DNA of 64,000 nt from VAXT01 sp038040395 (GTDB lineage Bacteria; Actinomycetota; Thermoleophilia; Gaiellales; Gaiellaceae): positions 230,522 through 294,521 of the forward strand of contig JBBPIJ010000003.1 of NCBI GenBank assembly GCA_038040395.1, read 5' to 3'. Made by a program: the position numbers and the translations under genes. Positions 32,694-41,446 of this stretch are shown piece by piece; position 1 is the stretch's first letter, and every line of letters starts with the position of its first letter. Under the pieces are notes generated by a model, which did not search any database, was not told the origin of the DNA, and was given only the letters and a program-made list of their open reading frames with translations.

Positions 32694-34529
32694 ATGGCCA
32701 AGCCGGTCGAGCAGCTGGAACAGGTGATCATCCGCTTCGCGGGTGACTCCGGCGACGGCATGCAGCTCACCGGCGGGCGCTTCGCGAGCGAGACGGCGCT
32801 GCTCGGGAACGACCTCTCGACGCTGCCGGACTTCCCGGCCGAGATCCGTGCTCCGGCGGGCTCGCTGCCGGGGGTCTCCGGTTTCCAGATCCACTTCTCG
32901 GACCACGACATCCTCACGCCCGGCGATGCGCCGAACGTCCTCGTCGTCATGAACCCGGCCGCCCTGCGCACGAACATCAAGGACTTGCCGGCCGGCGGGA
33001 CGCTGATCGTCGACACCGACGCGTTCACCGACCGGAACCTGAAGAAGGCCGGCTACACGGCGAGCCCACTCGAGGATGGGACGCTCGACGACTACAACGT
33101 CCACGAGGTGCCGCTGACCTCGCTCACCCTCGAGGAGCTGAAGGAGGTCGAGGTGACGAAGCGCGAGGCGGAGCGCTCGAAGAACATGTTCGCGCTCGGC
33201 CTCATGTCCTGGCTCTACACGCGCCCGACCGAGGGGACGATCGAGTTCCTCGAGACCAAGTTCGCCAAGCGGCCCGAGATCGCGGAGGCGAACACGCGAG
33301 CGTTCAGGGCCGGCTATGCGTTCGGCGAGACGAGCGAGGGGTTCGTCACCCAGTACGAGGTCGCCCCGGCCGAGCTCGAGCCGGGCACCTACCGCAACGT
33401 CACGGGCAACCAGGCGCTCGGTCTCGGCCTCGTCGCGGCGAGCGTGCAGTCGAAGCTGCCGCTGTTCCTGAGCGCGTACCCGATCACGCCGGCCTCGGAC
33501 ATCCTGCACGACCTCGCGCGCCACAAGAACTTCGGCGTCCGCACGTTCCAGGCCGAGGACGAGATCGCCGCCGTCGGCGCAGCGCTCGGCGCAAGCTTCG
33601 GCGGCGCGCTCGGCGTCTGCACGTCGAGCGGCCCCGGAATCATCCTGAAGCAGGAGACAATCGGGCTCGCGGTCACGCTCGAGCTTCCGCTGCTCATCCT
33701 CGACATCCAGCGCGCCGGCCCCTCGACCGGGATGCCGACGAAGCCCGAGCAGGCCGACCTGCTCGCCGTCATGTTCGGCCGGAACTCCGAGTCGCCCGTG
33801 CCGGTAGTCGCAGCGTCGACGCCCGGCGACTGCTTCTACGCGGCGATCGAGGCGACGCGGATCGCGCTCAAGTACCGGACGCCCGTCTTCCTGCTCTCGG
33901 ATGCCTACCTCGCGAATGGCTCCGAGCCTTGGCTCCTCCCGGAAGTCGGGTCGCTGCCCGACATCTCGGTCGAGTTCGCCGAGCAGCCGAACGTCGACGG
34001 CGGCTTCATGCCGTACCTCCGCGACCCGGAGACCCTCGCGCGCGAGTGGGCGGTCCCCGGGACGCCCGGGCTCGAGCACCGAATTGGCGGGCTCGAGAAG
34101 GAGGACGTCACGGGCAACGTCTCCTACGACCCGGACAACCACGACCACATGGTTCGCCTCCGCGCGCAGAAGGTGGCCGGTATTGCGGCCGACATCCCCG
34201 AGCTCGAGGTGGACGACCCGGACGGCGCAAGGCTGCTCGTGCTTGGTTGGGGCGGGACGTACGGGCCGATCCAGTCGGCCTGCCGCAGGCTGCGCAAGAC
34301 GGGCGAGAACGTCGCGCATGCGCACCTGACGCACCTGAACCCGTTCCCGCGCAATCTCGGCGACGTGCTGGGCGGGTACGACAAGGTGCTCGTGCCCGAG
34401 ATGAACCTCGGCCAGCTGCTCAAGCTCGTGCGCGCGGAGTTCCTCGTGGACGCGGTCGGCTACAACAGGGTTCGCGGGCTGCCCTTCCGCTCGGACGAGC
34501 TCGCCGAGGCGATCGAGGCCATGCTGTGA
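32694..34529 (+). CDS. korA: 2-oxoacid:acceptor oxidoreductase, alpha subunit (fused gamma-alpha, KorA)
   Basis: A 611-residue subunit. The N-terminal gamma-type domain (about 10-190) begins IIRFAGDSGDGMQLTG, and the alpha domain (about 220-611) contains FLSAYPITPASDILHDLA and the substrate/CoA-interacting GPSTGMPTKPEQADL. With KorB it decarboxylates 2-oxoglutarate or a related 2-oxoacid to acyl-CoA, reducing ferredoxin, and can replace the 2-oxoglutarate dehydrogenase complex. Its last four bases overlap a tiny membrane-protein gene. Substrate choice (2-oxoglutarate versus others) is inferred from similarity to actinobacterial KorAB. Confidence 0.92.
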   Translation: MAKPVEQLEQVIIRFAGDSGDGMQLTGGRFASETALLGNDLSTLPDFPAEIRAPAGSLPGVSGFQIHFSDHDILTPGDAPNVLVVMNPAALRTNIKDLPAGGTLIVDTDAFTDRNLKKAGYTASPLEDGTLDDYNVHEVPLTSLTLEELKEVEVTKREAERSKNMFALGLMSWLYTRPTEGTIEFLETKFAKRPEIAEANTRAFRAGYAFGETSEGFVTQYEVAPAELEPGTYRNVTGNQALGLGLVAASVQSKLPLFLSAYPITPASDILHDLARHKNFGVRTFQAEDEIAAVGAALGASFGGALGVCTSSGPGIILKQETIGLAVTLELPLLILDIQRAGPSTGMPTKPEQADLLAVMFGRNSESPVPVVAASTPGDCFYAAIEATRIALKYRTPVFLLSDAYLANGSEPWLLPEVGSLPDISVEFAEQPNVDGGFMPYLRDPETLAREWAVPGTPGLEHRIGGLEKEDVTGNVSYDPDNHDHMVRLRAQKVAGIAADIPELEVDDPDGARLLVLGWGGTYGPIQSACRRLRKTGENVAHAHLTHLNPFPRNLGDVLGGYDKVLVPEMNLGQLLKLVRAEFLVDAVGYNRVRGLPFRSDELAEAIEAML

Positions 34530-34726
34530 CCTCGCCAGCCGACAGGTTCCTGTTCAGCACCGGAGACGGACTGGGCGCGCTCTGGTGGGCGATCGTCGCG
34601 TTCATCCTCGGCTTCGCCGGCATCCTCGGCCTGATCAAAGGTGCCTGGTGGGCCGGCTTCCTGCTCCTGCCCGCCTGCGTGCTCGCGATTCAGGCCTCGC
34701 GCTCGTACAACGGGGGTGAGCGGTGA
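34526..34726 (+). CDS. Small two-helix membrane protein in the kor operon
   Basis: A 66-residue protein starting at a GTG that overlaps the korA stop (GTGA). Two hydrophobic stretches (ALWWAIVAFILGFAGILGLI and WAGFLLLPACVLAIQA) are joined by a short KGAWW loop, with a basic C terminus. Its stop overlaps the start of the next small gene. Operon position suggests a membrane partner of the KorAB complex, which is inference only. Confidence 0.75.
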   Translation: MTSPADRFLFSTGDGLGALWWAIVAFILGFAGILGLIKGAWWAGFLLLPACVLAIQASRSYNGGER

Positions 34727-34872
34727 GTCTCAGAGGCCGCTTCCCGTTCGCGACGCTCATGGGAGTCGTCGCCGGTGTGGTGCTGATCGTGTCTGGCCAG
34801 TTCCTCTGGGCCATCGTGTTCTTCGCGCTTGCCGCAGCATTCGGTGTCATGACCCTGAGGAGCGCCAGATGA
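34723..34872 (+). CDS. Second small membrane protein in the kor operon
   Basis: A 49-residue protein, GTG start overlapping the previous stop, stop overlapping the korB ATG. The N terminus is basic (SLRGRF), followed by two closely spaced hydrophobic segments (TLMGVVAGVVLIVSG and LWAIVFFALAAAFGVM) and LRSAR. Codon usage is like its neighbours, and the chain of ATGA/GTGA overlaps from korA to korB supports it as a real gene. Confidence 0.7.
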   Translation: MSLRGRFPFATLMGVVAGVVLIVSGQFLWAIVFFALAAAFGVMTLRSAR

Positions 34873-35891
34873 GCGAGAACGGCGGAAACGCCAAGCTGGT
34901 GCAGCTGACTGCGAAGGACTTCAAGTCCGACCAGGAGGTGCGCTGGTGCCCGGGCTGCGGCGACTACGCGATCCTCGCCGCGATGCAGGGCTTCATGCCG
35001 GAGCTCGGCATCCCACGCGAGCGGATCGTCTTCATCTCCGGGATCGGTTGCGCGGCGCGCTTCCCGTACTACATGCAGACCTACGGAATGCACTCGATCC
35101 ACGGCCGCGCGCCGGCGATCGCGACCGGTCTCTCCACATCTCGTCCGGACTTGTCCGTCTGGGTCGTGACCGGCGACGGCGACTCGCTTTCGATCGGCGG
35201 CAACCACCTGATCCACGCGCTGCGCCGCAACGTGAACGTGAAGATCCTCCTGTTCAACAACCAGATCTACGGGCTGACGAAGGGGCAGTACTCGCCGACG
35301 AGCCCGCTCGGGACGCGCAACAAGTCGACGCCGATGGGCTCGCTCGACTGGCCGTTCAATCCAGTCTCGATCGCGCTGGGCGCGGAGGCGAGCTTCGTCG
35401 GCCGCTCGATCGACACGGACAAGAAGCACCTGACGGAGGTCCTGCGCCGCGCGGCGAACCACAAGGGGTCCGCGCTCGTCGAGATCTACCAGAACTGCAA
35501 CGTCTACAACGACGGCGCCTTCGACGCGGTCAAGGAACAGACCGAGAACCAGATCCGCCTGGAGCACGGCCGGCCGATCCGCTTCGGCGCCGAGAGCGAG
35601 CGCGGCGTGAAGCTGCGTCCGGACGGCTCGTGCGAGCTGGTCGACGTGGCCGAGGTCGGTGAGGAGTCCCTGCTCGTCCACGACGAGCACCACGAAGCCG
35701 CGAGCCTCGCGTTCTCGTTGTCGCGGATCTCACACACCCCGCACGGCCCGACGCCGATCGGGGTTTTCCGAGACATCGAGCGCCCGGTTTACGACGAGCT
35801 CATGGCGGAGCAACTCGAGACGAGCAAGACCGAGCGCGGTGAGGGCGACCTGACGTCGCTCCTCCACGCGGGCGACACCTGGACGATCTAG
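34869..35891 (+). CDS. korB: 2-oxoacid:acceptor oxidoreductase, beta subunit (KorB)
   Basis: A 340-residue thiamine-diphosphate-binding subunit. RWCPGCGDYAIL is the family N-terminal cysteine motif; the TPP motif starts at VTGDGDSLSIGGNHL and ends near LLFNNQIYGLTKGQ. Together with KorA it forms a ferredoxin-dependent 2-oxoglutarate oxidoreductase-type enzyme. The ATG at 34869 has AGGAG upstream. The stop overlaps the convergent Asp-box gene by four bases. Confidence 0.94.
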   Translation: MSENGGNAKLVQLTAKDFKSDQEVRWCPGCGDYAILAAMQGFMPELGIPRERIVFISGIGCAARFPYYMQTYGMHSIHGRAPAIATGLSTSRPDLSVWVVTGDGDSLSIGGNHLIHALRRNVNVKILLFNNQIYGLTKGQYSPTSPLGTRNKSTPMGSLDWPFNPVSIALGAEASFVGRSIDTDKKHLTEVLRRAANHKGSALVEIYQNCNVYNDGAFDAVKEQTENQIRLEHGRPIRFGAESERGVKLRPDGSCELVDVAEVGEESLLVHDEHHEAASLAFSLSRISHTPHGPTPIGVFRDIERPVYDELMAEQLETSKTERGEGDLTSLLHAGDTWTI

Positions 35892-37519
35892 CCAGCGGTC
35901 GGCACCCGGGTTGTAGCGAAGATCGACTGGTGGAAGAGCCCGCCGACGGGCTCCGTTGCGAGCGAGAACACAGGGACCGGGCGGCCGCGCACCCACGAGA
36001 CCGAGACGTAGTCGCCGAGCATCCGTCCGAGCGCCGTGTCGGCGAGCCAGCTCAGAGGCATCGAGACGGCATTGAGTTGCTGTGGGCTCGTCCACGTCGT
36101 GCCGCCGTCGCTCGAGGTGACGAGCCCGACATCCGCGGCGAGACAGATGTCGGCGGGATCGCAGACGTTCGGTGGCCTCAGCGAGTGGTAGAGCAGTGCG
36201 AGGCGGGCTTTGGTGCCGGCGGTGCCGGGATCGACGGCCAGCGCAGGCAGGAAGTAGTCGAGCAAAGTCTCGGGCACACCGGTTGGAACAAGGACCGGCT
36301 CCGTCCAGTTGATCCCGTCCCGCGACCGGGCGAGCACGATGTCGTCGTCGCACTGCTGGCAATCGCTCCAGGTGGCGTAAACCGTCCCTGCTGCGTCGAC
36401 GTCGACAGACGGGAAGGGCGGCGCTCGCAGCCAACTCGAGCCGAGGTCGCGCAGGCGGGCAACCCGAGCGGGAAGGGCAAAAGTCCGTCCGCCGTCGGTC
36501 GAGCGAGCCGAAGCGATCTCGTTTTCGAGCGGGGGCAAGGATCCAAAGGCCGAGTAGACGAGCAGGAGGTCTCCGTTCGGGCGGACGACCGGCTGGAGCC
36601 CGTTCGCGTTGGTTCCCGGTGGGCCGGGATCGACGCTCACCGGCGCAGACCAGGTGAGCCCACTGTCGGTCGAGCGCCGAGTCTCGATTCGGTCCTCGGC
36701 GAAGTTCATGTACGAGAGGTAGCAGCGTCCCCGGAAGCGGCTTGCGACCCAGTTGTCGCAGGCGATCCACTCCTTGTCGTACTCGCCGGCGGGATCCCTC
36801 GCCGCTCTCACGGGCATGTTCCAGGTCAACCCATCCCGCGAGCGGCTCAGCAGCACCCCGTCCGAGTCGAGGGAGGCTGCGAGCCACCACCGGTGGGCGG
36901 CGTCGTAGGCGATCACCGGGTCGCTGACAGCGAAGGACGAGCCCGGCGGTGTCGAGTAAGACGAGAGGCCGGGCAGCAGGCCAGACCGCCACGTTTGGCC
37001 GCGGTTGCGCGACGTCGCGAAGCCGATGTTCGCGGCACCGCCGTCGAGGAAACGGCCGGACTGGAAGACGGTGACGATCGCGGAGCCGAACGAATAGCTG
37101 TCGGGCTCCACCTGCGTCTCGTGCTGCGCGTCGCTCACCCGGTCGAGGTCTCGTGAAAGCCGGCGGCTGACCAGTTCGCAGTCGCCCCTCACGATGTCGG
37201 CGAGGTCGGCGTTGACGATGTCGCGACCGCCTCCGCACTGGACCGTGTCGGCGCGCCCGTCTCCGCTCGAAGTGAGCCAATCCGAGCCTGGGCCGCCCGC
37301 CAGCCGGTCACGGCCGGGTCCCCCGTCGAGGAGGTCGCGAGAGCCGCGGCCCCGGAGGGTGTCGTTCCCGGCCCGTCCGTAGAGCTCATCCGCGGCGGCG
37401 GTCCCGCTCAGCTGGTCCGGCCCCTGGGTGCCGCGGAAGATCGCGCCGCTCGCAGCCTGGATCGCGGTCAACCCCATCCCTACCAGGAGTGCCGAGATCA
37501 GCAGTCGACGCATGCGCAC
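35888..37519 (-). CDS. Exported Asp-box (sialidase-like) protein with N-terminal RTX-type repeats
   Basis: A 543-residue secreted protein. After a signal peptide (about 1-25) come calcium-binding-type nonapeptide repeats (GRAGNDTLRG, DGGPGRDRLAGGPGSDWL, about 45-85), then a propeller domain with several Asp-boxes (SRNRGQTW, STDSGLTW, STDGGRTF, SSDGGTTW). It is paralogous to the two proteins at 50164 and 51607, sharing the HxTQVEPDS(Y/F)xFGSxIV block and the C-terminal GRM(L/V)GDYxSxS block. A glycan-hydrolase role is possible, but the catalytic residues of sialidases are not clear; it may be a surface-binding protein. Confidence 0.8.
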   Translation of the reverse strand: MRMRRLLISALLVGMGLTAIQAASGAIFRGTQGPDQLSGTAAADELYGRAGNDTLRGRGSRDLLDGGPGRDRLAGGPGSDWLTSSGDGRADTVQCGGGRDIVNADLADIVRGDCELVSRRLSRDLDRVSDAQHETQVEPDSYSFGSAIVTVFQSGRFLDGGAANIGFATSRNRGQTWRSGLLPGLSSYSTPPGSSFAVSDPVIAYDAAHRWWLAASLDSDGVLLSRSRDGLTWNMPVRAARDPAGEYDKEWIACDNWVASRFRGRCYLSYMNFAEDRIETRRSTDSGLTWSAPVSVDPGPPGTNANGLQPVVRPNGDLLLVYSAFGSLPPLENEIASARSTDGGRTFALPARVARLRDLGSSWLRAPPFPSVDVDAAGTVYATWSDCQQCDDDIVLARSRDGINWTEPVLVPTGVPETLLDYFLPALAVDPGTAGTKARLALLYHSLRPPNVCDPADICLAADVGLVTSSDGGTTWTSPQQLNAVSMPLSWLADTALGRMLGDYVSVSWVRGRPVPVFSLATEPVGGLFHQSIFATTRVPTAG

Positions 37520-37552
37520 CCAGCCTACGGGTGCGCGTCGGTTTCGTCGAGC

Positions 37553-37741
37553 CTACGAGGCGGGCTTGTCCGAGTGGAGCGTCGAGATCAGGTGCTGGAC
37601 GTCCTTGACCTCGAGCAGTCGCTTCTGGTGCTCGTAGTGGGCTCTGCGAGCATCTGCTCGCCGGCGCTCGGGTGACTTGCCGTCGCCGAAATCCAACACG
37701 AGCTCCTGCTCGGGGGCGCGGTGTCTTCGTAGTCGGAGCAC
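37553..37741 (-). CDS. Small basic hypothetical protein
   Basis: A 62-residue charged protein (Arg/Glu/His-rich, e.g. ERRRADARRAHYEHQKRLLEV) with no membrane segment. The GTG at 37741 has a GGAGG ribosome site five bases upstream, which decides the start. It lies between the Asp-box gene and the Flp pilins on the same strand. No family recognised. Confidence 0.55.
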   Translation of the reverse strand: MLRLRRHRAPEQELVLDFGDGKSPERRRADARRAHYEHQKRLLEVKDVQHLISTLHSDKPAS

Positions 37742-37807
37742 GGGAACCTCCGTGTGCTCACGGCGTGACCGCACCGCCTAGGGGTATCTGTCAGACGCCT
37801 TATCGGC

Positions 37808-37829
37808 GATCCGGGCTTGCGCCCTGATC
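37808..37829 (-). terminator. Hairpin after the Flp pilin genes
   Basis: GATCCGGGC/GCCCTGATC (one mismatch) with a 4-base loop, beginning seven bases beyond the second pilin's stop on the minus strand. Confidence 0.45.
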
Positions 37830-37835
37830 CCTTGC

Positions 37836-37997
37836 CTAAGTGAGAAAGGCGGCGGCGCGGCCGATCGCGCCTGCGCTCGCGGCGCCGAGCAAGGCGAACG
37901 CGGCGAGAATGGTGAACGTGATGACGGTCAGCACGGTCGCATACTCGGCCAGGGTCTGAGCTTCTTCTCGTGGGAGCAACCTGTCGAGCTTCTCCAT
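37836..37997 (-). CDS. Flp-type pilin
   Basis: A 53-residue type IVb pilin-like subunit. The short N-terminal leader carries EEAQTLAEYATVL, in which the glutamate and tyrosine match the Flp motif, followed by a single hydrophobic helix (VITFTILAAFALLGA). GGAGGT lies seven bases before the ATG. It would be processed by a TadV-type prepilin peptidase and assembled by a Tad apparatus, none of which is in this window. Second of a tandem pair. Confidence 0.85.
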   Translation of the reverse strand: MEKLDRLLPREEAQTLAEYATVLTVITFTILAAFALLGAASAGAIGRAAAFLT

Positions 37998-38102
37998 GGT
38001 GCAGACCTCCTGGACGGATCGGCATGGAAGTGATGCGTCGCCGAAAGGACCTGCGGCGCGGCTCGAATCTCTCCGAGCCACGCCGCTATGTAGTTGTCCG
38101 CG

Positions 38103-38264
38103 TTACGTGATGACGGCGGCGACGCGGTTCAGTGCGGCAACAATGTTCCCGGAGAGCAGGGCCAGAGCGCCGAACACCGCGATCGTGATGACTGCCAGGA
38201 CGACGCCGTACTCGGCCATCGTCTGGCCGTCTTCACGTGCGAGCCAGTTGTAGAGCTTCTGCAT
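38103..38264 (-). CDS. Flp-type pilin
   Basis: A 53-residue pilin paralogous to the next gene: EDGQTMAEYGVVLAVITIAVFGALALL gives the GQxxAEY(G) signature and membrane helix. GGAGGT lies eight bases upstream of the ATG, and the same GGAGGTCTGC leader precedes both pilins, suggesting recent duplication. The start ATG 38264 is fixed by this ribosome site; longer frames are not credible. Confidence 0.88.
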   Translation of the reverse strand: MQKLYNWLAREDGQTMAEYGVVLAVITIAVFGALALLSGNIVAALNRVAAVIT

Positions 38265-38383
38265 CGGAGCAGACCTCCATTGGGTGGATCGGCACGGCCG
38301 CTGCACCGACGATTGTGTTGCGTTACATCGATCACGAGAGCCCATCTGCCTATCCCTTGAACGAGCGTTTCTCACCAAAACGA

Positions 38384-38413
38384 CGAAGCCCGCCTCTTTC
38401 GGGGCGGGCTTCG
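38384..38413 (-). terminator. Rho-independent terminator after the RTX-type gene
   Basis: An 11-bp stem CGAAGCCCGCC/GGCGGGCTTCG with an 8-base loop, followed on the minus strand by TCGTTTTGG. It ends the message of the RTX-type gene and isolates the pilins. Confidence 0.75.
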
Positions 38414-38442
38414 CGGGGAGCGAGGTATGGGGAGGGGAGTCC

Positions 38443-38997
38443 TTAGTCGTCCGTTTGGGTCGTCGAGACCGTGCGGACTACCTCGCAGTTGACGTATGTG
38501 TCGTTCTCGTTGGCGTTCAGCCAGACCACGTCCTGCCCGGGCCCGCAGTCGAGCACGTCGACCTGGTTGTCATGCGCGAGCGCGTGGAGGACGTCGTTTC
38601 CGTCGCCACCGTTCTCGACGTCGGTTCCGCGCCCGACGAAGAGGCGATCGTTGCCAGGCCCGCCGTCGACGTTGTCGTCTCCGTGGCGGCCGCGAATGCG
38701 GTCGTTGCCGTAGGAGCCGTTCAGGGCGTCGTTTCCGGGCCCACCGATGAGGCGATCGTCACCGGGGCCGCCGTCAGCCACGTCGTTGCCCCAGCCGGCG
38801 AAGATCCGGTCGTTCCCGGCGAGGGTGTTGATGGCGTCGTTCCCGGCCTTGGCGAGCACGAGATCACGGTGTGGCGTTCCCGTGAGCACGTCATCGCCGT
38901 GCGTGCCCCGGATGACGACGACGTGCCTGGCCGCTGCAGCGCTGACGACGACGAGTGCGAGCATGGCCACGAGTGTGAAGAACCTGAGCTTGTTCAT
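38443..38997 (-). CDS. Small exported RTX/hemolysin-type calcium-binding repeat protein
   Basis: A 184-residue protein with a signal peptide (MNKLRFFTLVAMLALVVVSA) and about nine glycine-aspartate nonapeptide repeats (GTHGDDVLTG, GWGNDVADGGPGDDRL, GGPGNDALNG, GRHGDDNVDGGPGNDRL, GGDGNDVL). These fold as a calcium-stabilised parallel beta-roll. The C-terminal region has two cysteines (LDCGPG, VNCEVV), probably a disulfide cap like that in the Asp-box protein at 35888 (QCGGG…GDCELV). It likely acts outside the cell; no enzymatic domain is attached. Confidence 0.85.
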   Translation of the reverse strand: MNKLRFFTLVAMLALVVVSAAAARHVVVIRGTHGDDVLTGTPHRDLVLAKAGNDAINTLAGNDRIFAGWGNDVADGGPGDDRLIGGPGNDALNGSYGNDRIRGRHGDDNVDGGPGNDRLFVGRGTDVENGGDGNDVLHALAHDNQVDVLDCGPGQDVVWLNANENDTYVNCEVVRTVSTTQTDD

Positions 38998-39050
38998 GCC
39001 ACACAGTGAAGGCCCTGCCCGTGAGCAGGGAGTTTTCGATCCGAAAGGAT

Positions 39051-40820
39051 TCAGTAAGGATTCGGAACGAGGAGCTCGACGTTCCGGTCGAGCCGCGTGC
39101 CGCGTCGGTCGGGGAACCCGTCCTCTCCGTTCTCGGCCTGCGGGTCGTTGAAGGACAGCTCGCGCGCGATCGAGGCGAGCCGCGTCACCTCGGCCGCGCT
39201 GAGCAGGCGGCCGCGTGTGCGCATCCGTAGGCCCGGCCTCGGGGGCGCCTTGTGCTCGATGACGTGGGTGAGGATCGAGAGCGTGTGCTCGACGTCCTGG
39301 TTGTCGACGATGTCGATGATCCGGGACTGCTGCGGCCAGTCGGTGTGGGAGGAGCTGACGATCTCCCAGAAGCCACCACCCGCCCGTGGGTAGGGGGTGA
39401 TCCTGTTGCGGTGGCTGTGGCCGGCGACGAACGCGATCACCGACGGGTGGCGCGAGAAGAGGCAGAGAACGGATTCGTCCGGGGCCGGCGGCGTCGCAGG
39501 TAGAGCGGAAGGGCACGAGCCGGTCAGGCCCTGATGCGTATTGCTCTCGGGCTGTCGCATCGACGCAAGCGAGTGGTGGGCGAAGACGACCACGAGCTCG
39601 TGCGCGGCTTCGGCTGCGAGGAGCTCCGCGTGCAGCCACACGAACTGCGTCTGGTCGAGGTTCCCGTCGGGGCCGGCTGCGGCGACGGAGTCGATGGCTA
39701 CAAAGCGGAGGCCAGGCTTCGGGGCGAAGGAGTAGTTGCCCTCGCCAGAATCGAGGTTGACCTGGCTGAAACCGTGGCCGGCGGGTGTCCCGCGTGTGTG
39801 CAAGTGCTCGCGCATGAAGTCCGGCTTGCGGAAGAGGAGCCTTCGCTGCGCGTCGCTCGGGATCCGCTTCCAAAGCCCGCGCTTCTTACTCGGGCTCGAG
39901 ATCGTGGCGAGGAAGTCGCCGTAGATGATCTGGACGACCTGCGTGTTCTCCTCGTCGGTGATCCCGCCTTCCGCGAGCGGCTTGATCAGGTTCCACGCGC
40001 GCCGGGAGAGGTCGGTCACCTTCACGCAGGCGGCGGCGGCCTGCGAGAAGAACGCGTTGCCGGGGACGTTGCCCTGGATGAGCGCGTCATGGTTCCCGAT
40101 CACCGTGTACCAGGGAACTCCGAGGCCGGGCGCGCGGAACGGACGGTTCATCTCCTCGAAGATGCCTGGGTAGTCGCGGACCGAATTCGAGCGCTGTACC
40201 CGTCTCATGTTCACGCGCATGAGCGGCGAGTAGCCCGGACCGTCCTGGCCGACGCTTCGGTCGGGCTCGTAGAAGAGGCGTGATCCGCGGACCCCTCTGA
40301 AGCGGCTCCGGGCCGGGGCGCACTTGCGGCTCGTTCCCGAGTCGGGTGTGACGACGCCGCCGTCGAGGATGTCGATGAACCACCGTGTCTCGTTGCGCTG
40401 GGTGTTGTCGGCGTTGTCGCCCGTGACGATCACGAGCTCCGGCTTCTCGGCTCGGACGGCGCGTACCTCCTCCGAGAGCACCATCGGCAGCAGGCCCTCC
40501 TGCGGGCGGTAGGCCGCCTCGTACGGCCGGCCGACGCGGTCGACGAACTCCACGCGCGCGGGCGACTCCTCGTCGACGAGCTGCGTGTCCGTCATCTGCG
40601 CGAAGTGGATCAGCCGAACCGGCGGCAAGTTCCCTGTGCCGCCGGCCTGAACCAGGTCTGTTCGTCTCGTGCGGCTCTCGCGCGGCCCGTACTCGAGCCG
40701 GTTGTCGTGGTTCCGGTCGACGATCGTGCGCGGTGCATTGAGCGGTGGCGCAGTCCCGGCGGCTGCGCCCGAGACGAAGGGCAACACGAGCGCGGCGGCG
40801 GCTATAGCTAGGCGCCTCAC
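39051..40820 (-). CDS. Exported calcineurin-like metallophosphoesterase
   Basis: A 589-residue secreted phosphoesterase. A signal peptide (about 1-22) is followed by metal-binding motifs in order: FAQMTDTQL, VTGDNADN, VIGNHDAL, VVVFAHHSL and FVAGHSHRN. A long insertion between the second and third motifs and the overall length match the actinobacterial TIGR03767-type family. It probably hydrolyses extracytoplasmic phosphoesters; the substrate is unknown. Confidence 0.88.
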   Translation of the reverse strand: MRRLAIAAAALVLPFVSGAAAGTAPPLNAPRTIVDRNHDNRLEYGPRESRTRRTDLVQAGGTGNLPPVRLIHFAQMTDTQLVDEESPARVEFVDRVGRPYEAAYRPQEGLLPMVLSEEVRAVRAEKPELVIVTGDNADNTQRNETRWFIDILDGGVVTPDSGTSRKCAPARSRFRGVRGSRLFYEPDRSVGQDGPGYSPLMRVNMRRVQRSNSVRDYPGIFEEMNRPFRAPGLGVPWYTVIGNHDALIQGNVPGNAFFSQAAAACVKVTDLSRRAWNLIKPLAEGGITDEENTQVVQIIYGDFLATISSPSKKRGLWKRIPSDAQRRLLFRKPDFMREHLHTRGTPAGHGFSQVNLDSGEGNYSFAPKPGLRFVAIDSVAAAGPDGNLDQTQFVWLHAELLAAEAAHELVVVFAHHSLASMRQPESNTHQGLTGSCPSALPATPPAPDESVLCLFSRHPSVIAFVAGHSHRNRITPYPRAGGGFWEIVSSSHTDWPQQSRIIDIVDNQDVEHTLSILTHVIEHKAPPRPGLRMRTRGRLLSAAEVTRLASIARELSFNDPQAENGEDGFPDRRGTRLDRNVELLVPNPY

Positions 40821-40836
40821 ACCGGGGATTCTCTAC

Positions 40837-41445
40837 CTACTGCGAGCGGTAGTCGAAGCCGGCTGCGTAGCCGCAGACTCCGTTGAACTCGAACTGGAGC
40901 GGACCGTCGTCGACCTTGAGCTCGTCCGCGATCACTTCCTTGCCGGAGCGCGCGTGGCCGGGGATGACGCAGGTGACTGTCTCGTCACCGGGATACGGCC
41001 CCGAGATGCGGACGTTGACGACGTCGCTCACGCGGAACCACTGGCGCCGCGGCGTGTGGTCGATCTCGATCTGCGCCGGCTTGATGCCGACGAGATTGCT
41101 CGCCTTCCAGGCCCAGGGGAAATGCTCGAGCTGCTCACCGGCGACGTGGCCTGTCCAGATCTCCTCGATGGCCCGTTGCTGGTCACTGTCGGCGCGCTCG
41201 TCGACATAGAGCATCCACGTCCACGGCGAGCCCTCCTCGTCGTCGCTGTACCGCGAAGCCAGCGCGACGTTGAGGCCGGAGAGATCGCGATCGTCCGCCG
41301 TCCCGTCGACGATCTGCCAGGAGAGCGCGCCCTCGCAGACGCCGTGGGTGGAACGGCCGCCGGGAACCCCGTTGATCCGCCGGCAGGGGCAGATCGCGTC
41401 GCAGTTGCACGACTCGAGGTACGTGCCGGCGACGCGCCAGTCCAC
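40837..41445 (-). CDS. DUF1326 domain protein
   Basis: A 202-residue soluble protein with the cysteine cluster YLESCNCDAICPCR near the N terminus, characteristic of DUF1326, followed by GVCEGALSW. The cysteines suggest metal or cluster binding. It begins directly after the glutaredoxin stop (BolA, glutaredoxin, DUF1326 in transcription order), which points to iron-sulfur or thiol chemistry. No catalytic role is established. Confidence 0.85.
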   Translation of the reverse strand: MDWRVAGTYLESCNCDAICPCRRINGVPGGRSTHGVCEGALSWQIVDGTADDRDLSGLNVALASRYSDDEEGSPWTWMLYVDERADSDQQRAIEEIWTGHVAGEQLEHFPWAWKASNLVGIKPAQIEIDHTPRRQWFRVSDVVNVRISGPYPGDETVTCVIPGHARSGKEVIADELKVDDGPLQFEFNGVCGYAAGFDYRSQ

Positions 41446-41446
41446 G

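Noticed and set aside
38443..39873. 476-residue form of the RTX-type protein
   Set aside because: The upstream 290 codons are a shadow of the metallophosphoesterase gene; a signal peptide begins at the ATG 38997.
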